DNA of 5,329 nt. It comes from Acidobacteriaceae bacterium (GTDB lineage Bacteria > Acidobacteriota > Terriglobia > Terriglobales > Acidobacteriaceae). The notes beneath the pieces are model-generated. The model was not told the origin of the DNA. It did not search any database and saw nothing but the letters and a program-made list of their open reading frames with translations. A program made the translations under genes and the position numbers. The stretch's first letter is position 1. Every line of letters begins with the position of its first letter. The stretch is taken from contig PLBX01000348.1 in NCBI GenBank assembly GCA_003135495.1, forward strand, positions 1 through 5,329. Reading direction: 5' to 3'. Below, one piece after another: positions 4,952 through 5,329 of this stretch.

Positions 4952-5329
4952 CTAGTACGATGCCGGAATGCTCGCATCCTCGGGATACGCCGGCATTCCA
5001 AACTCGGGAACGTCGAGACCTTCCTCCTCAACTTCTGGGGCGACGCGCATGCTTTTCACTTTGTTGACGCACCAGAAGACGGAGTAGGTTCCTCCGAACG
5101 CCCAAACTGCGTAGAGAGTCGCACCCATCAACTGGACCATGAACTGGCGCGTATCCCCGTGGAGCAATCCTGTAACCCCCTGGCCTGCGTGGCCGAGATA
5201 GGATGTGGCGCCGACGCCATTCCATCCCGCGCCGTAAGCGCCGTCGGCAAAGATGCCGACGCTGACTGCGCCGAGCCATCCGCAATAGCCGTGGACAGAA
5301 ATCGCACCGCAAGGGTCGTCGATTTTCAG
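4952..5329 (-). CDS. amt: Ammonium transporter (Amt family), C-terminal part (5' end outside window)
   Basis: The frame is open from 5329 down to the TAG at 4952-4954, giving the last 125 residues of an Amt/AmtB channel (about 400-450 residues in full). The visible part begins KIDDPCGAISVHGYCGWLGAVSVGIFADGAYGAGWNG; this is the segment holding the second of the pore's twin histidines (His in ISVHG) and the helix after it. Then come a periplasmic loop, the last membrane helix (about QLMGATLYAVWAFGGTYSVFW) and the cytoplasmic tail VNKVKSMRVAPEVEEEGLDVPEFG. The protein conducts ammonium across the inner membrane, and its tail is where a PII protein (GlnK) docks in characterised homologues. The tail has EFGMPAYPED where classic AmtB has EHGE-x-AY, so the conserved histidine is absent. 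A start at the Met encoded at 5167 would remove the pore segment and is not real. No glnK follows the gene; one could lie upstream. Confidence 0.93.
   Translation of the reverse strand: MKIDDPCGAISVHGYCGWLGAVSVGIFADGAYGAGWNGVGATSYLGHAGQGVTGLLHGDTRQFMVQLMGATLYAVWAFGGTYSVFWCVNKVKSMRVAPEVEEEGLDVPEFGMPAYPEDASIPASY

Noticed and set aside
4952..5167. Short 71-residue membrane protein starting at the Met encoded at 5167
   Set aside because: The same frame stays open to the window edge and encodes conserved Amt pore residues upstream, so this is the end of a transporter, not a small gene.

Overview
The window looks like bacterial chromosomal DNA, most plausibly from an acidobacterium (Terriglobia-like). 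This is a judgement from protein character: a cell-surface protein of ~91-residue Ig-like repeats, an acidobacterial-looking aldo/keto reductase, and a GAF-fused alpha-glucan phosphorylase. No marker gene is present, so the assignment is tentative. Two genes run off the ends of the window.

Layout. Bases 1-456 (+) are the 3' end of a gene for a tandem Ig-like repeat protein. Just past its stop, bases 457-559 still carry recognisable but frame-broken pieces of a further repeat, so the gene seems to have lost its original 3' end. Bases 560-832 are non-coding and become AT-rich. They contain a perfect 16-bp ParB-binding site (parS) at 763-778, flanked by an imperfect inverted repeat with promoter-like hexamers. 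Bases 833-1816 (-) encode a complete aldo/keto reductase with an intact catalytic tetrad. Bases 1817-2212 are the spacer between this gene and the divergent phosphorylase gene. It holds short tandem repeats, a repeated heptamer, a perfect 16-bp palindrome and a leader hairpin. Bases 2213-4912 (+) encode an 899-residue three-part protein: GAF sensor domain, DUF3417, and GT35 alpha-glucan phosphorylase. A 39-bp convergent gap with a GC-rich hairpin follows. Bases 4952-5329 (-) are the C-terminal part of an Amt-family ammonium transporter.

The four genes do not form an operon: the reductase and phosphorylase genes diverge, and the phosphorylase and amt genes converge. The phosphorylase releases glucose-1-phosphate from storage glucan. 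The transporter handles nitrogen uptake. The reductase is a general NADPH-dependent carbonyl reductase of unknown substrate. No mobile element, CRISPR array, tRNA, rRNA or defence system was seen. The two points most worth attention are the GAF-phosphorylase fusion, which suggests ligand control of glycogen breakdown, and the parS site.
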